Source: Eubacterium sp. (GTDB lineage: Bacteria > Bacillota > Clostridia > Peptostreptococcales > Anaerovoracaceae). Taken from it: DNA of 59,503 bases. Positions 15,318-23,552 of the stretch are shown one piece after another. The first letter of the stretch is position 1, and each line of letters begins with the position of its first letter. Location: positions 1-59,503 of the forward strand of contig JAETRU010000016.1 in NCBI GenBank assembly GCA_021769965.1, in the 5' to 3' direction. The translations under genes were made by a program, and so were the position numbers. The notes under the pieces were generated by a model. It saw only the letters and a list, made by a program, of their open reading frames with translations. It was not told the origin of the DNA and ran no database searches.

Positions 15318-16628
15318 CTATACGACTTTAACGGTCATATATAAATGCGTCATAGCGTTGACCACAGTGATCTGCTGCGTAACCAGCACCGATTTCTTCG
15401 TGTCGCCCTGACTGACCACCACATCACTATCCGAGAAATTCTCGATAGCTCGGATCTCCTGCAGCTTCTTTCTGGCCTTTACGAAATCATTCCACAAGCT
15501 GATCCTGCCGCCTTCGTCATTCGGTACCTTGCCCAGATACTTGGTATTGAACAGCACCGCATCATCATTGGCGATCTGGTCAATAACCCTGATGGTCTGG
15601 TTATCAGAAAACAGCTCATTCTTCTCGTCCACGAAAGACACGAAAGAGTTGATATCTTCCAGTACCCTCACATCAGAACCGACCCTGTGGAATGTGAACT
15701 CCCCTGCCTGGATTGCTTTTGTAAGCTGCGTCTGGGTATAACTGCAGTCGATGGTAAACTCGCCGTCATATTTGCGGTTGGTGTTAGAGGCATTGACTGC
15801 ACAGCCTGCTGATGCACCGGTAACCCAGTAGACCGCTGACTCTTTTGCCCAGTCATCATCAGAAATAGTGTTTTTGACGTTGATAACGCCCTCAAAATCC
15901 GCCGGAGCATTATGCAGCACCAGCTGGAACTTGACACCGACATCATCCCGCATACGCTTCACAAAGTTCATTGCCAACTTTTTTACTGTTTCGTCACTGG
16001 TCACAATACCCATTGCATTGAAGCTGTAGCTTTCAGCCAGATCCAGATACGCCTGATACGATTCCCCCGTGACCTCTCCGTTAGTTCCTCCAGTCATCGT
16101 GGTTCCGGCTGTTGCGGCCAGCTGCGCGCTTTTCTTCCATACGAAGAAATCATCGTCCTTCAATTCTGCCGCAGTAGCTACAGTCTGGGTACCCAGCTTT
16201 GAGGTGCCGATGTAGGTGGTCACGTCAAATTTCTCCGTATCGTCTGCGTTCTTTGCGATCACGACTTTCAGGTCATTGCCGCGTGTACCGCTGTACTTCG
16301 CTGAAGCATAATCGCAGGACGCTTTAGCCCCTCCGGAAGTAAGGCGATACGCATACAGCGTCTTTGCATAAGCAAAAAGATCCCGTATCCCTTTCAGTTT
16401 CTCATGCAGATAATCATAGCCGAAAATATTCAGTGACCGGGTCTTAAAGTCATCTGCGGTAACCTCGAAGATCTCTCCGTCCGGACCCCAGTCAAGTTCT
16501 TCCAGCGGCATCGTTGCATATCCTCGATCGCTCAGTTTCGCATCAGCACTGGCCACGGAAATAAAGTTAATGTACGAACCCGGCAGTACCTTGTTCTGCG
16601 TCGTCCAAATTCCTCCGCCTAAAGCCAT
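15318..16628 (-). CDS. xkdK: Tail sheath protein (XkdK-like)
   Basis: The 436 residues match phage tail sheath proteins in length and in several landmarks: the N-terminal LPGSYINFISVA stretch, a variable middle domain, and the C-terminal VLVTQQITVVNAMTHLYMTV segment. The sheath contracts to drive the tube through the envelope and defines this phage as a myovirus. Confidence 0.93.
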   Translation of the reverse strand: MALGGGIWTTQNKVLPGSYINFISVASADAKLSDRGYATMPLEELDWGPDGEIFEVTADDFKTRSLNIFGYDYLHEKLKGIRDLFAYAKTLYAYRLTSGGAKASCDYASAKYSGTRGNDLKVVIAKNADDTEKFDVTTYIGTSKLGTQTVATAAELKDDDFFVWKKSAQLAATAGTTMTGGTNGEVTGESYQAYLDLAESYSFNAMGIVTSDETVKKLAMNFVKRMRDDVGVKFQLVLHNAPADFEGVINVKNTISDDDWAKESAVYWVTGASAGCAVNASNTNRKYDGEFTIDCSYTQTQLTKAIQAGEFTFHRVGSDVRVLEDINSFVSFVDEKNELFSDNQTIRVIDQIANDDAVLFNTKYLGKVPNDEGGRISLWNDFVKARKKLQEIRAIENFSDSDVVVSQGDTKKSVLVTQQITVVNAMTHLYMTVKVV

Positions 16629-16811
16629 CTATCTCACCTTCCTCTTCATAAATTTTTTGAGCCTTGCCTGCGCCTGGTCGATGGACAGTTCCTCACCGTC
16701 TCCGATCAACGCAGCCAAAGCGTCTTTCCTGTTATCAAAACGGCCGGATGCGATCAGCGCCTCTCTCGTAAAGACCTCTGCCTGCTCCGGCCCATTCTTT
16801 TTCGTTGTCAT
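16629..16811 (-). CDS. Small phage protein before the sheath gene
   Basis: This 60-residue protein has an FTREALIAS helix followed by an acidic turn and a basic end (KKFMKRKVR). It ends directly before the sheath start. Small proteins of this shape occur at the same place in other contractile-tail Clostridia prophages, but I cannot assign a function. Confidence 0.6.
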   Translation of the reverse strand: MTTKKNGPEQAEVFTREALIASGRFDNRKDALAALIGDGEELSIDQAQARLKKFMKRKVR

Positions 16812-16815
16812 AAAA

Positions 16816-17247
16816 TCATCCTTTCAAGGCCGTTTCTGTGTCCTCGATCTCTTCCATCTTCGGTTCATCATTCGGCCGATAGCTGAAGAAGTCATAGTTG
16901 ACCGTGAAGTTCAGCAGACCCTCTTCAGTTACGATATCAGCGTTCATATCCGTGCCACGCATCAGATCCCCGTCAACAGTGATCAGTTCCAGACATCCGA
17001 AAAGTCTTTCCGCTACGGCAGCACATTCTGACCGAGGCTCTGCAGCATCAGTCAGATACTGGATCACATACCCGTTCGTATGCAGATACCGGCGGCCGCG
17101 GTAAACCCTGATGTTCGGGCTGATGCAGGTAACAAAAAAACAGGGTTCTTTTAATCCCTGCTCTACGCTCTCAGTATATAAGGTGTAGCCGTCGCCAAAC
17201 TCCGCGCTGATGGCGGCCAGTATCCCGTCTGTGATCTTCTCTATCAT
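16816..17247 (-). CDS. Tail terminator family protein (XkdJ/YqbJ-like)
   Basis: The protein of 143 residues has an alpha/beta pattern ending in VNYDFFSYRP, like the phage tail terminator family found before sheath genes. It should cap the tail tube and join it to the head. It overlaps the upstream gene by 4 bases. Confidence 0.75.
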   Translation of the reverse strand: MIEKITDGILAAISAEFGDGYTLYTESVEQGLKEPCFFVTCISPNIRVYRGRRYLHTNGYVIQYLTDAAEPRSECAAVAERLFGCLELITVDGDLMRGTDMNADIVTEEGLLNFTVNYDFFSYRPNDEPKMEEIEDTETALKG

Positions 17248-17690
17248 TTCAGAGTCGCCTCCATCATCTTCTTAACCTTCTGCTCAAGGATCCCCTGTGA
17301 ATCACGTTGTATCTCCCGTTCAGCAAAAGTCATCATGAGCTTGCCAGGGACCCATCCAGTATGATTGGCCGTCCTGTGGCCGTATTCCACATAACTGGCA
17401 TACTCGACAGGATTTACGATCTCCACCATAACGCAGCTTGCGCTGTGATATATTCTCACGTTTCGAGTAGACCACCCCTTCTTAAGGGTGCCTCCTTGCT
17501 TCCCATTAGAGTACACACCAACTGGCGTCCGAAACTTTGCCTTCCGGATCAGCCTTTGAGCAAGATCCTTTGCGCAAATGTCCATGATGGTCGACATATT
17601 ATCAGCCAGCTGCTCCAGGTTCTGCTGGAAGACGGCCAGCTCTTCAAAGTTGCATCCGCCACGTCTCCCCATTACGTCCATCCTTTCCAC
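17244..17690 (-). CDS. HK97 gp10-like head-tail joining protein (XkdI-like)
   Basis: The 148 residues contain the family features LAQRLIRKAKFRTPVG and VEYASYVEYGHRT. HK97 gp10-type proteins sit at the head-tail interface and help tail attachment. The gene order connector, closure, gp10, terminator, sheath agrees. Confidence 0.85.
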   Translation of the reverse strand: MERMDVMGRRGGCNFEELAVFQQNLEQLADNMSTIMDICAKDLAQRLIRKAKFRTPVGVYSNGKQGGTLKKGWSTRNVRIYHSASCVMVEIVNPVEYASYVEYGHRTANHTGWVPGKLMMTFAEREIQRDSQGILEQKVKKMMEATLK

Positions 17691-18049
17691 AGTTCCAAGT
17701 CAATTTCCTGATGCGTCGCGTAGACCGCCGGCTCGCCAGTCCGGCAGTAATCCTGTGCCACACCGTTCTGCGTGACGGTGATCCTGCTGCCGGGCTTGAT
17801 GTTTATTTCCGGCGCCAGGAACAGCTTGATGCTCTGCTGCTTCTTGGCAGCGTTTTCACCCTTTTCCGCTGCCGGAAAGCTGTTATAGGACAGCCTGCAC
17901 GGCTGATCTTCAAGCGCAGTCACTTCCCGATGGGCCGTCGCTTTGTTCGGCTTGACATAGGATTCATACTCCGTGACCGTGCAGCGGCCCTCGTAGAGCA
18001 TTTCGACAGCTTTCCTGTGCGCCTGTCTCGCCTTTTCAAGTGCCTTCAT
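17672..18049 (-). CDS. Head closure/stopper-like protein (XkdH-like)
   Basis: This 125-residue protein has a helical N-terminus and a beta barrel-like remainder (GSRITVTQNGVAQDYCRTGEPAVY cut by loops). By position between the gp6-like connector and the gp10-like protein it is the head closure protein that keeps packaged DNA in the capsid. It overlaps its upstream neighbour by 4 bases. Confidence 0.7.
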   Translation of the reverse strand: MKALEKARQAHRKAVEMLYEGRCTVTEYESYVKPNKATAHREVTALEDQPCRLSYNSFPAAEKGENAAKKQQSIKLFLAPEINIKPGSRITVTQNGVAQDYCRTGEPAVYATHQEIDLELWKGWT

Positions 18050-18390
18050 CGAAAAACCACCCTCCGATATCTGTTTAGCTGCTTTTCATAAGCTTTAAGC
18101 AGTGTATCCTTATACCCGTCTGTAACGCAGCTGTTGTATGAAACTGATGTATCACCCTCGGTCAGAGAAGAAATAGAACCCGGTGCGGATTCCTCCGCTC
18201 CAAGGTTCTCATTTCTATGCAGATCCATCGCCATACGATATGCTGTCATCTCCAGACCCTGCGGAAGCTCTTTGATATTGCAATAGTTCAAAATCGTTTC
18301 TTCTACACTGTCCAAAGTGAACTGCAACAGAAAATCTTGCGCTTCACCCTCAACTCCAAGAAGCAGCTTCAGCTTTTCCAGCGCAAGCAT
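18046..18390 (-). CDS. Head-tail connector protein (gp6-like)
   Basis: The 114 residues are mostly helical, with the ALEKLKLLLGV start and the ILNYCNIKELP segment typical of phage gp6/connector proteins. It forms the ring under the portal. It is encoded 6 bases after the capsid gene. Confidence 0.82.
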   Translation of the reverse strand: MLALEKLKLLLGVEGEAQDFLLQFTLDSVEETILNYCNIKELPQGLEMTAYRMAMDLHRNENLGAEESAPGSISSLTEGDTSVSYNSCVTDGYKDTLLKAYEKQLNRYRRVVFR

Positions 18391-18395
18391 TACAC

Positions 18396-19406
18396 TTACC
18401 CCAGCTTATGCTTGAAAGCAACGATCCGGATCTGTTTCGACTCATAAACCGGTTTCCAGTTCACCGGATCGGACAGCTCGGTTCTGGAAGGGCCTTCGAT
18501 CTTGGCCACATTCGCATTCATAAAAGCAATGCCGCGCGGGTGCAGGATGTTGGTTCTCCTGTTGATCAGGTAATCGACGCCGGATCCCTTTCTCTTGGCT
18601 CTATCGACTTCCGTCGGTACAAAGCCAACCGGGCTGCCGTTACCTAAGGCTACAGCACCTTCACCGAAGAGGTACGTGGTATATTTGCCTCCGGTCTCAA
18701 CCGGACATCCGTCATCAACGATGACTCTCTTACCCTGATAAACGCCAAAGGACACATCGTTGGACGGCTGCACGGTTTCGATCAGGTTCTGCTTCTTCAG
18801 ATAAGCCTCTGTTGCAGAATGCATGCAGATACCCGTCAGCTGTGTCTTTGCATCGCCAAGAAGCTGCTCAGCGTCAATGAAGGCAGATCCGCTCCAATTT
18901 GCAGCAGTTCCACTCTTGCTGGTAATGTCCAGCAGATTTGATGCCAATCTGGTCTCTGCCGGCTTCGCATTGTCTCCTGTTACCGCAGGAATGGTGCCGA
19001 AAATGCCGTTTAAAACAGCAATCAGCTCTTTCTGCATGTCTCTTTCCCAAAATCTCGCAACCAAGTCACCGATTGCCATCATAGGATCTGCACCGGAAAG
19101 AGCAGCAGAGAGGTCTGTTGCACTCCACATTTTTGCGCGTCTAATAATCGCTGCCACATCCTTATTGGAAGTGATCTTGTTATCCTCCAGGTCTTTTCCT
19201 TCGATAACCTGTTCGGATTCGCCCGTCAGATCCTCGAAGAACGGCATATTGACTGTTGGTGCAGCCTGAGATGCCAGAGCATCAAATTCACTGTTGTTGA
19301 TGACGATGCCGCTCTGCAGCAGTGCAGACAGCTCCATCGTTCTGTTTACTACATAAGGGTTAAATAATTCAGGGACGATTACATCCTGTAAAGTTGTTCC
19401 TGCCAT
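18396..19406 (-). CDS. Major capsid protein
   Basis: The 336-residue protein begins TTLQDVIVPELFNPYV and continues with segments seen in coat proteins of Clostridia phages of the GP20-scaffold type, including SALLQSGIV and the C-terminal NILHPRGIAFMN stretch. It follows the scaffold gene by 20 bases, the normal order for head morphogenesis. Confidence 0.9.
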   Translation of the reverse strand: MAGTTLQDVIVPELFNPYVVNRTMELSALLQSGIVINNSEFDALASQAAPTVNMPFFEDLTGESEQVIEGKDLEDNKITSNKDVAAIIRRAKMWSATDLSAALSGADPMMAIGDLVARFWERDMQKELIAVLNGIFGTIPAVTGDNAKPAETRLASNLLDITSKSGTAANWSGSAFIDAEQLLGDAKTQLTGICMHSATEAYLKKQNLIETVQPSNDVSFGVYQGKRVIVDDGCPVETGGKYTTYLFGEGAVALGNGSPVGFVPTEVDRAKRKGSGVDYLINRRTNILHPRGIAFMNANVAKIEGPSRTELSDPVNWKPVYESKQIRIVAFKHKLG

Positions 19407-19426
19407 ATTCTATTCACCTATCCTTT

Positions 19427-20038
19427 CTAAATTTTCACTCCCGCAGCAGCTGCCAGCGCTCTGGCCTGCTCCGGATTTTCTCTCAGCAGTTTCCCCTGCT
19501 CTGTTAAGTTGTAGGTTTCTTTTGCAAACGGATTTGTCGAGCCTCCGCCTCCGCCGCCATGAGGTTCATAAGGCGGTTTGCTTGATTCCTGCTTAAACAG
19601 GTGCGTAAGAGCCTTATCCTCCTTGTACGGTTTCAAAGTCTCTTCGATGCCGATCGGCTTACCTTCCTTGTCGAAGTTAAACTTCTCAAGCCCGCCCTGC
19701 TTATAGATCAGATAGTCCGGATCCAGGACCCCCTGTTTGGACAGCTGTTCTTTCAAAGCATAAGTCTTTGCAGTATCAGCTGCGGCTTTCTTCAAAGTGC
19801 TGACCTCAGTTTCGTACTCCGAAACTTTCTTCTGTAGCTCCGCATTGCCCTCATTTTCCTTTTTCAGGTCAGCGATCGTCTTCTCAGCAGTTGAAAGTTC
19901 CTGCGCTTTGCTGTTGTAATCAGCCTTCGGAACTGCATGTTTCGGAAACTCTGTTGAGATCTGTTTCATCAGCCCCTCAACATCCAATTTCCCATCCGTA
20001 ATGCTCGCCTTTTCTAAAATACCTCTCAACCATTCCAT
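19427..20038 (-). CDS. Capsid scaffold protein (Phage_GP20)
   Basis: The protein is 203 residues long from ATG 20,038, which has GGAGG 8 bases upstream. An ATG five codons earlier lacks such a site. The central part is a long Lys/Glu-rich coiled coil, followed by a GGLEKFNFDKEG motif and a Gly-rich hinge (about 165-172). This is the Phage_GP20 architecture, a scaffold that guides capsid assembly and is then removed. Confidence 0.9.
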   Translation of the reverse strand: MEWLRGILEKASITDGKLDVEGLMKQISTEFPKHAVPKADYNSKAQELSTAEKTIADLKKENEGNAELQKKVSEYETEVSTLKKAAADTAKTYALKEQLSKQGVLDPDYLIYKQGGLEKFNFDKEGKPIGIEETLKPYKEDKALTHLFKQESSKPPYEPHGGGGGGSTNPFAKETYNLTEQGKLLRENPEQARALAAAAGVKI

Positions 20039-20047
20039 TTTCTTATC

Positions 20048-20145
20048 CTCCATAGATCTTTATTCCCGCTCTCCGGGTGTTGGGATTCGCCGGTTATACC
20101 CACGGCTGGGTAGATTCCGCTCTTTAACGCCTGCGAAAAGGAAGG
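20048..20145 (-). ncRNA. Candidate structured RNA leader of the GP20 scaffold gene
   Basis: The leader is GC-rich and unlike normal phage intergenic DNA. It contains a hairpin TACCCA-GCCG-TGGGTA (20,097-20,112) and further possible CCGG pairings. It lies between a terminator and the scaffold start. Published GP20-a and GP20-b RNA motifs were found upstream of Phage_GP20 genes, so this may be one of them. I cannot confirm the full consensus by eye. Confidence 0.42.
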
Positions 20146-20150
20146 CAATC

Positions 20151-20179
20151 AAAAAGGACTGCCGTTATTGGTAGTCCTT
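20151..20179 (-). terminator. Terminator before the scaffold leader
   Basis: The stem AAGGACT/AGTCCTT with a 12-base loop is followed by TTTTT on the minus strand. It lies after the small Cys protein gene and before the scaffold leader, so it separates MuF-region transcription from the capsid genes unless an antiterminator acts. Confidence 0.65.
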
Positions 20180-20195
20180 AATAAACTCTTAATTT

Positions 20196-20393
20196 TTATC
20201 TCACATCATTTTCTGGTTCAAAATTAACCGTTTCGCTACAATGAATATTTTCATCTGTTCTAAAAACAAATTCTAGAGGTATTCCATCCGAAAATGCCCC
20301 ACAAGTGTATTTTTTCTCCGAATCATCAATATTTTCATCGTATTTAAAATGCTTGCAATCTGCACAAACCGGAAATATCGTCATCGTTTCCAC
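20196..20393 (-). CDS. Small CxxC protein after MuF, possible immunity protein
   Basis: The 65 residues carry a CADCKHF motif, a CGAFSDGIPLEF motif and an HC pair. Small proteins of this CxxCxHF...C.AF..GIP type are common next to MuF genes in Bacillota phages and next to polymorphic toxins. Here it follows the MuF-PBECR toxin gene. An immunity or chaperone role is an inference from position only. AGGTGG precedes the ATG. Confidence 0.6.
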   Translation of the reverse strand: METMTIFPVCADCKHFKYDENIDDSEKKYTCGAFSDGIPLEFVFRTDENIHCSETVNFEPENDVR

Positions 20394-20480
20394 CTCATAA
20401 CATAAAGTTCTACTAAAAGCTTTGCCTCATTCGGCACAGACTCTCCATTAAATGCCGCATAAGAAAAGGAAGCAGCAATA

Positions 20481-20564
20481 GTGCTACTCCCTACAAAACG
20501 ATGTTATCCTGGCGGGTGTGCCCCTTCCCGCATTTCTTTTGGCCCATAAGGCGCGTAGCAGCAC
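20481..20564 (-). ncRNA. Candidate structured RNA between MuF and the small Cys gene
   Basis: On the minus strand GTGCTGCT (20,564-20,557) can pair with AGTAGCAC (20,488-20,481). The enclosed region has a hairpin GCGGG...CCCGC and a small GCC...GGC hairpin. No reading frame covers it. The closing stem plus inner hairpins make a multi-branched fold plausible, but I know no named family that fits. Confidence 0.33.
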
Positions 20565-20614
20565 ATTCTCTACTTCAAGACAACCAATCTTATTGTATCT
20601 TTAATATACCACAT

Positions 20615-22138
20615 TTATTCTTTTGTGTAAAGGATTTTGTTCCCCGCTTTCTTTTTCAGCTTTTCAAGATTCCGATTCCGAAGACGATAAAAAGTAATCA
20701 CCGAATTTTTATAATCGGGATGCTCTATATCTACCGCCACCTTGACCACTACATTCAGATTTGTCTCTGCCAGTTTCTTTATCATGAATACAGTATTGTC
20801 ATTTTTTCCATCAGATATAACCATATCCGGATTCGTTATAGCTTCCACACCATACTGTTGAAATAAAGAATAATCTTCCGGATGTCTCTTCTTAATATGC
20901 TCAATTCGTTCCCCTGTTATAATTATCTCATCTGTAAAAGGAACCCCAAACTCGCCCTCGATCAGCCCTACATCAAGTTTTCCCAGATTCTGTATTACCA
21001 TCGTACCGTTATCTTTCTCTCGATTTTGCTTTATTATACCACTTGACTGATTCATTGTCACGCCCACCAAGGAAATACCCAGTTTATCTCCTCCATCTGC
21101 GAAAGAGTTTTTCCACTCGGGATACTTCATACCCGCTGGCACATAGTAGGTCTTACCGTCCTCGCCTCTGGCCGCCCGCATCTCGCCGACAGTAAATTCG
21201 TCGTCAAAGTACGGGCAGGTCGTCGATCTGCAGTACACGTGAAATGGCGGCGCCGTGACTCCTGCTTCGTATTGAGCCATGGGAAAATGTTTTCCGTCAA
21301 GCTCCTGGCATATCTCCGAAGTGTGCGAATCCAACGTTGCCACGATCTCATACTCCTTGACGCCCAGCTCCAGATATGCATCCTTCTCTGCAGCGGAAGC
21401 AAAAAAGGCCTGTTCGGTCATAACAAGCCGAGCGGCCTGTGACTTAGCGTTTTTGACACCGTTCTTCACATACTTCGTCATAGCTTTGATGGCCTCGTCT
21501 GGAGACTTCCCCAAAATGCAGGTCCGTGTCAGCTGTTTATGCAGTTCATCCACCATCTGAGACTTTGCCTGCCAAATCCGGTCAGAAAAATTCTTACCGT
21601 CAGCGGCCCAAGGCTTTGCAATCAATTTTGATAGCTTCTTCTCATCGATAGACGCGATGTCCCAGCCAACGCCAAAACCTCTCTGCAGCTCAAAGGCAGT
21701 TCTGTAATACCCTTCGGAATAAACCTTCCGGGCCATGCCGTCCACGCCATCAAGATAGTTTCCGAAAGCTTTCTCCAGCGACTGCTGCGTCTGAACCTTC
21801 AACGCCTCCAAGCGGCTGATGTGATATTTTGCCGAAGCGTTCTCCAGCTGCTTCATCCACTGCTGATTGATGGCATTCTCTTGGCCGTGTTTTATGTACT
21901 CCTCGACGGACCAGTGAAACTCTGCCAGCTGATCGGCATCCAAAAGTTTTCTGGCGTCAGTCAGACTAAGCTTATTGTTATCAGCGATCCGATACATCCA
22001 CTTCTCGATCTGCCTATCTATATCACGCAGTGCTTCATCAAAAGCCGGTTCGATCCGGAAGTATGCTTCCTGCCCGATGGAATCCAGAGACTTCTCCAAA
22101 GTTTCAAAACGCCGCCTCCAGTATTCGCTATTCTTCAT
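20615..22138 (-). CDS. MuF minor head protein fused to a PBECR-type nuclease toxin
   Basis: The 507 residues start with the Mu F-like minor capsid region: a helical N-terminal half, then VMTEQAFFASAAEKDAY and a CRSTTCPYFDDEF motif at about 330. After a linker rich in polar residues, the last 110 residues form a separate domain with HIKKRHPEDYSLFQQYG, NPDMVISDGKNDNTVFMIKK and ITFYRLR. These match phage-barnase-EndoU-ColicinE5/D-RelE-like (PBECR) nuclease domains. Such MuF toxins are packaged in the head and may act on competitors or host RNA after injection. The ATG at 22,138 overlaps the portal stop. Confidence 0.82.
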   Translation of the reverse strand: MKNSEYWRRRFETLEKSLDSIGQEAYFRIEPAFDEALRDIDRQIEKWMYRIADNNKLSLTDARKLLDADQLAEFHWSVEEYIKHGQENAINQQWMKQLENASAKYHISRLEALKVQTQQSLEKAFGNYLDGVDGMARKVYSEGYYRTAFELQRGFGVGWDIASIDEKKLSKLIAKPWAADGKNFSDRIWQAKSQMVDELHKQLTRTCILGKSPDEAIKAMTKYVKNGVKNAKSQAARLVMTEQAFFASAAEKDAYLELGVKEYEIVATLDSHTSEICQELDGKHFPMAQYEAGVTAPPFHVYCRSTTCPYFDDEFTVGEMRAARGEDGKTYYVPAGMKYPEWKNSFADGGDKLGISLVGVTMNQSSGIIKQNREKDNGTMVIQNLGKLDVGLIEGEFGVPFTDEIIITGERIEHIKKRHPEDYSLFQQYGVEAITNPDMVISDGKNDNTVFMIKKLAETNLNVVVKVAVDIEHPDYKNSVITFYRLRNRNLEKLKKKAGNKILYTKE

Positions 22139-23543
22139 CGCCTTCATCGCCTTCACCACCGGAATCATCAGGATCCTTCGGGTTATTTCCGAAAGCCCTG
22201 CCATACTGGTTCATCTTCTCCAGATTTTCCTGTTCTTCCTTCTCCAGCTGCTTCAATTCCGCCTCAGCGTCCTCAACAAACGGATGGTTCTTCAGGATCG
22301 TCATCCGACTGATGATGCCTTCACTGTCCCTGCAGATCTGCGCCAGCTCCAGATCGTTCTTAATACTGTTTCGAAACCAAACCTGCGAGATAGTGTCGCA
22401 GGGTATCCCTTCATGCTTGCAAATGGCCCGCACCAGCCGTGAAAAACCAAGCCTGAACTCTGTTTCCATCAGGCCGGTCTTCATCTCCAGCAGAGAGTAC
22501 ATGAACTTCAGCGCTTCTCCAGACTGGTTTCCGAAATTCTCCGGCTGCGGATCAAATCCCTGGCCCTGCTCAAAGATTGCCTTTCTGGTCGCCTCCAACA
22601 CGCTGTTCCTGGCTTCGATAGGAATCTCAATGCTGAGCGTTGAGACTCCTGGGTTATCTTTATCCGCATCGACTTTGATGGTCTTGTACTTCTTCAAGTC
22701 TGACAGGAAGGTATTCAGATTTGTGCCACCATATCCCGACAGAACGAAGATCAGCTCCTGCACATCGTCCAGGTCATTGATAAAGCCACTGAACACCTTA
22801 TCGCAAACATCGATCAGCGGCTTAATACTTTTCAGGTCGCTGGTTCTGATGTTGTTGTTCCAAAACGGAATAAACGGAACTTCTCCAGAATCATGCTCAT
22901 ACCACCATACCGGTTCCCCATAGGTGGGATCAGTGAACATGTCGTAGTACATCAGTCCCTCATCAACAGTGTCTGCGAGTCGACGCCGAAATGCCTGGCA
23001 TTCATCATCGGTCCAGTATTCATAGACCGCATAGCGATCCCCTGTGGCTTCATCGATGGTATTATAGACCCGCAGCGCGCCAATAAGTTTCGTCTTTAAA
23101 CTCTCATCAAAGATTGGAATCACTTCTTTACTGTCCACTACAGCCCATTCAAAACCGTTACCATTGTCCCAGTAATGTACCCAGCCCACGGAGCAGTTCG
23201 CTGCATTCACGCAAAGCTCCGCACAATTCTTCGCATACTCGTCACCGAGAACCTCTGTAAGCCTCTTATTCGCCTGGACGTTCCCAAGGTCAAAAAGCGG
23301 CGGTGAAGTAAAAGCATATGACGCCTTCTGATTCACAAGAAGACCGTGGAAATTCCGTGGAATCCGGTTATCAGCATTACGCAGCGGATTCTCGGTATCT
23401 ACCTGCTCCTCTTCCATTGATTTCGAGAACAGCACGTCCGTCTCATTACGATAGTACCGCTCCGCCACCTCTGCCCTTCGCATAAAGTCCTCATGTCCAG
23501 GCATATGTTTTCTGATCAGCTTTTTGATTATTTCAAGTTCCAT
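22128..23543 (-). CDS. Portal protein (SPP1 gp6-like)
   Basis: The 471-residue protein matches the SPP1-type portal family, with NRIPRNFHGLLVNQKASYAF cut into strands near the N-terminus, a central NNNIRTSDLKSIKPLIDV region and a very acidic C-terminus. The portal forms the DNA channel at one capsid vertex and docks the terminase. Confidence 0.92.
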   Translation of the reverse strand: MELEIIKKLIRKHMPGHEDFMRRAEVAERYYRNETDVLFSKSMEEEQVDTENPLRNADNRIPRNFHGLLVNQKASYAFTSPPLFDLGNVQANKRLTEVLGDEYAKNCAELCVNAANCSVGWVHYWDNGNGFEWAVVDSKEVIPIFDESLKTKLIGALRVYNTIDEATGDRYAVYEYWTDDECQAFRRRLADTVDEGLMYYDMFTDPTYGEPVWWYEHDSGEVPFIPFWNNNIRTSDLKSIKPLIDVCDKVFSGFINDLDDVQELIFVLSGYGGTNLNTFLSDLKKYKTIKVDADKDNPGVSTLSIEIPIEARNSVLEATRKAIFEQGQGFDPQPENFGNQSGEALKFMYSLLEMKTGLMETEFRLGFSRLVRAICKHEGIPCDTISQVWFRNSIKNDLELAQICRDSEGIISRMTILKNHPFVEDAEAELKQLEKEEQENLEKMNQYGRAFGNNPKDPDDSGGEGDEGDEE

Positions 23544-23552
23544 GGATAACCT

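Noticed and set aside
14671-15411. 246-codon plus-strand frame opposite chaperone and tube genes
   Set aside because: It lies antisense to XkdN- and XkdM-like genes, without a ribosome binding site or recognisable motifs.
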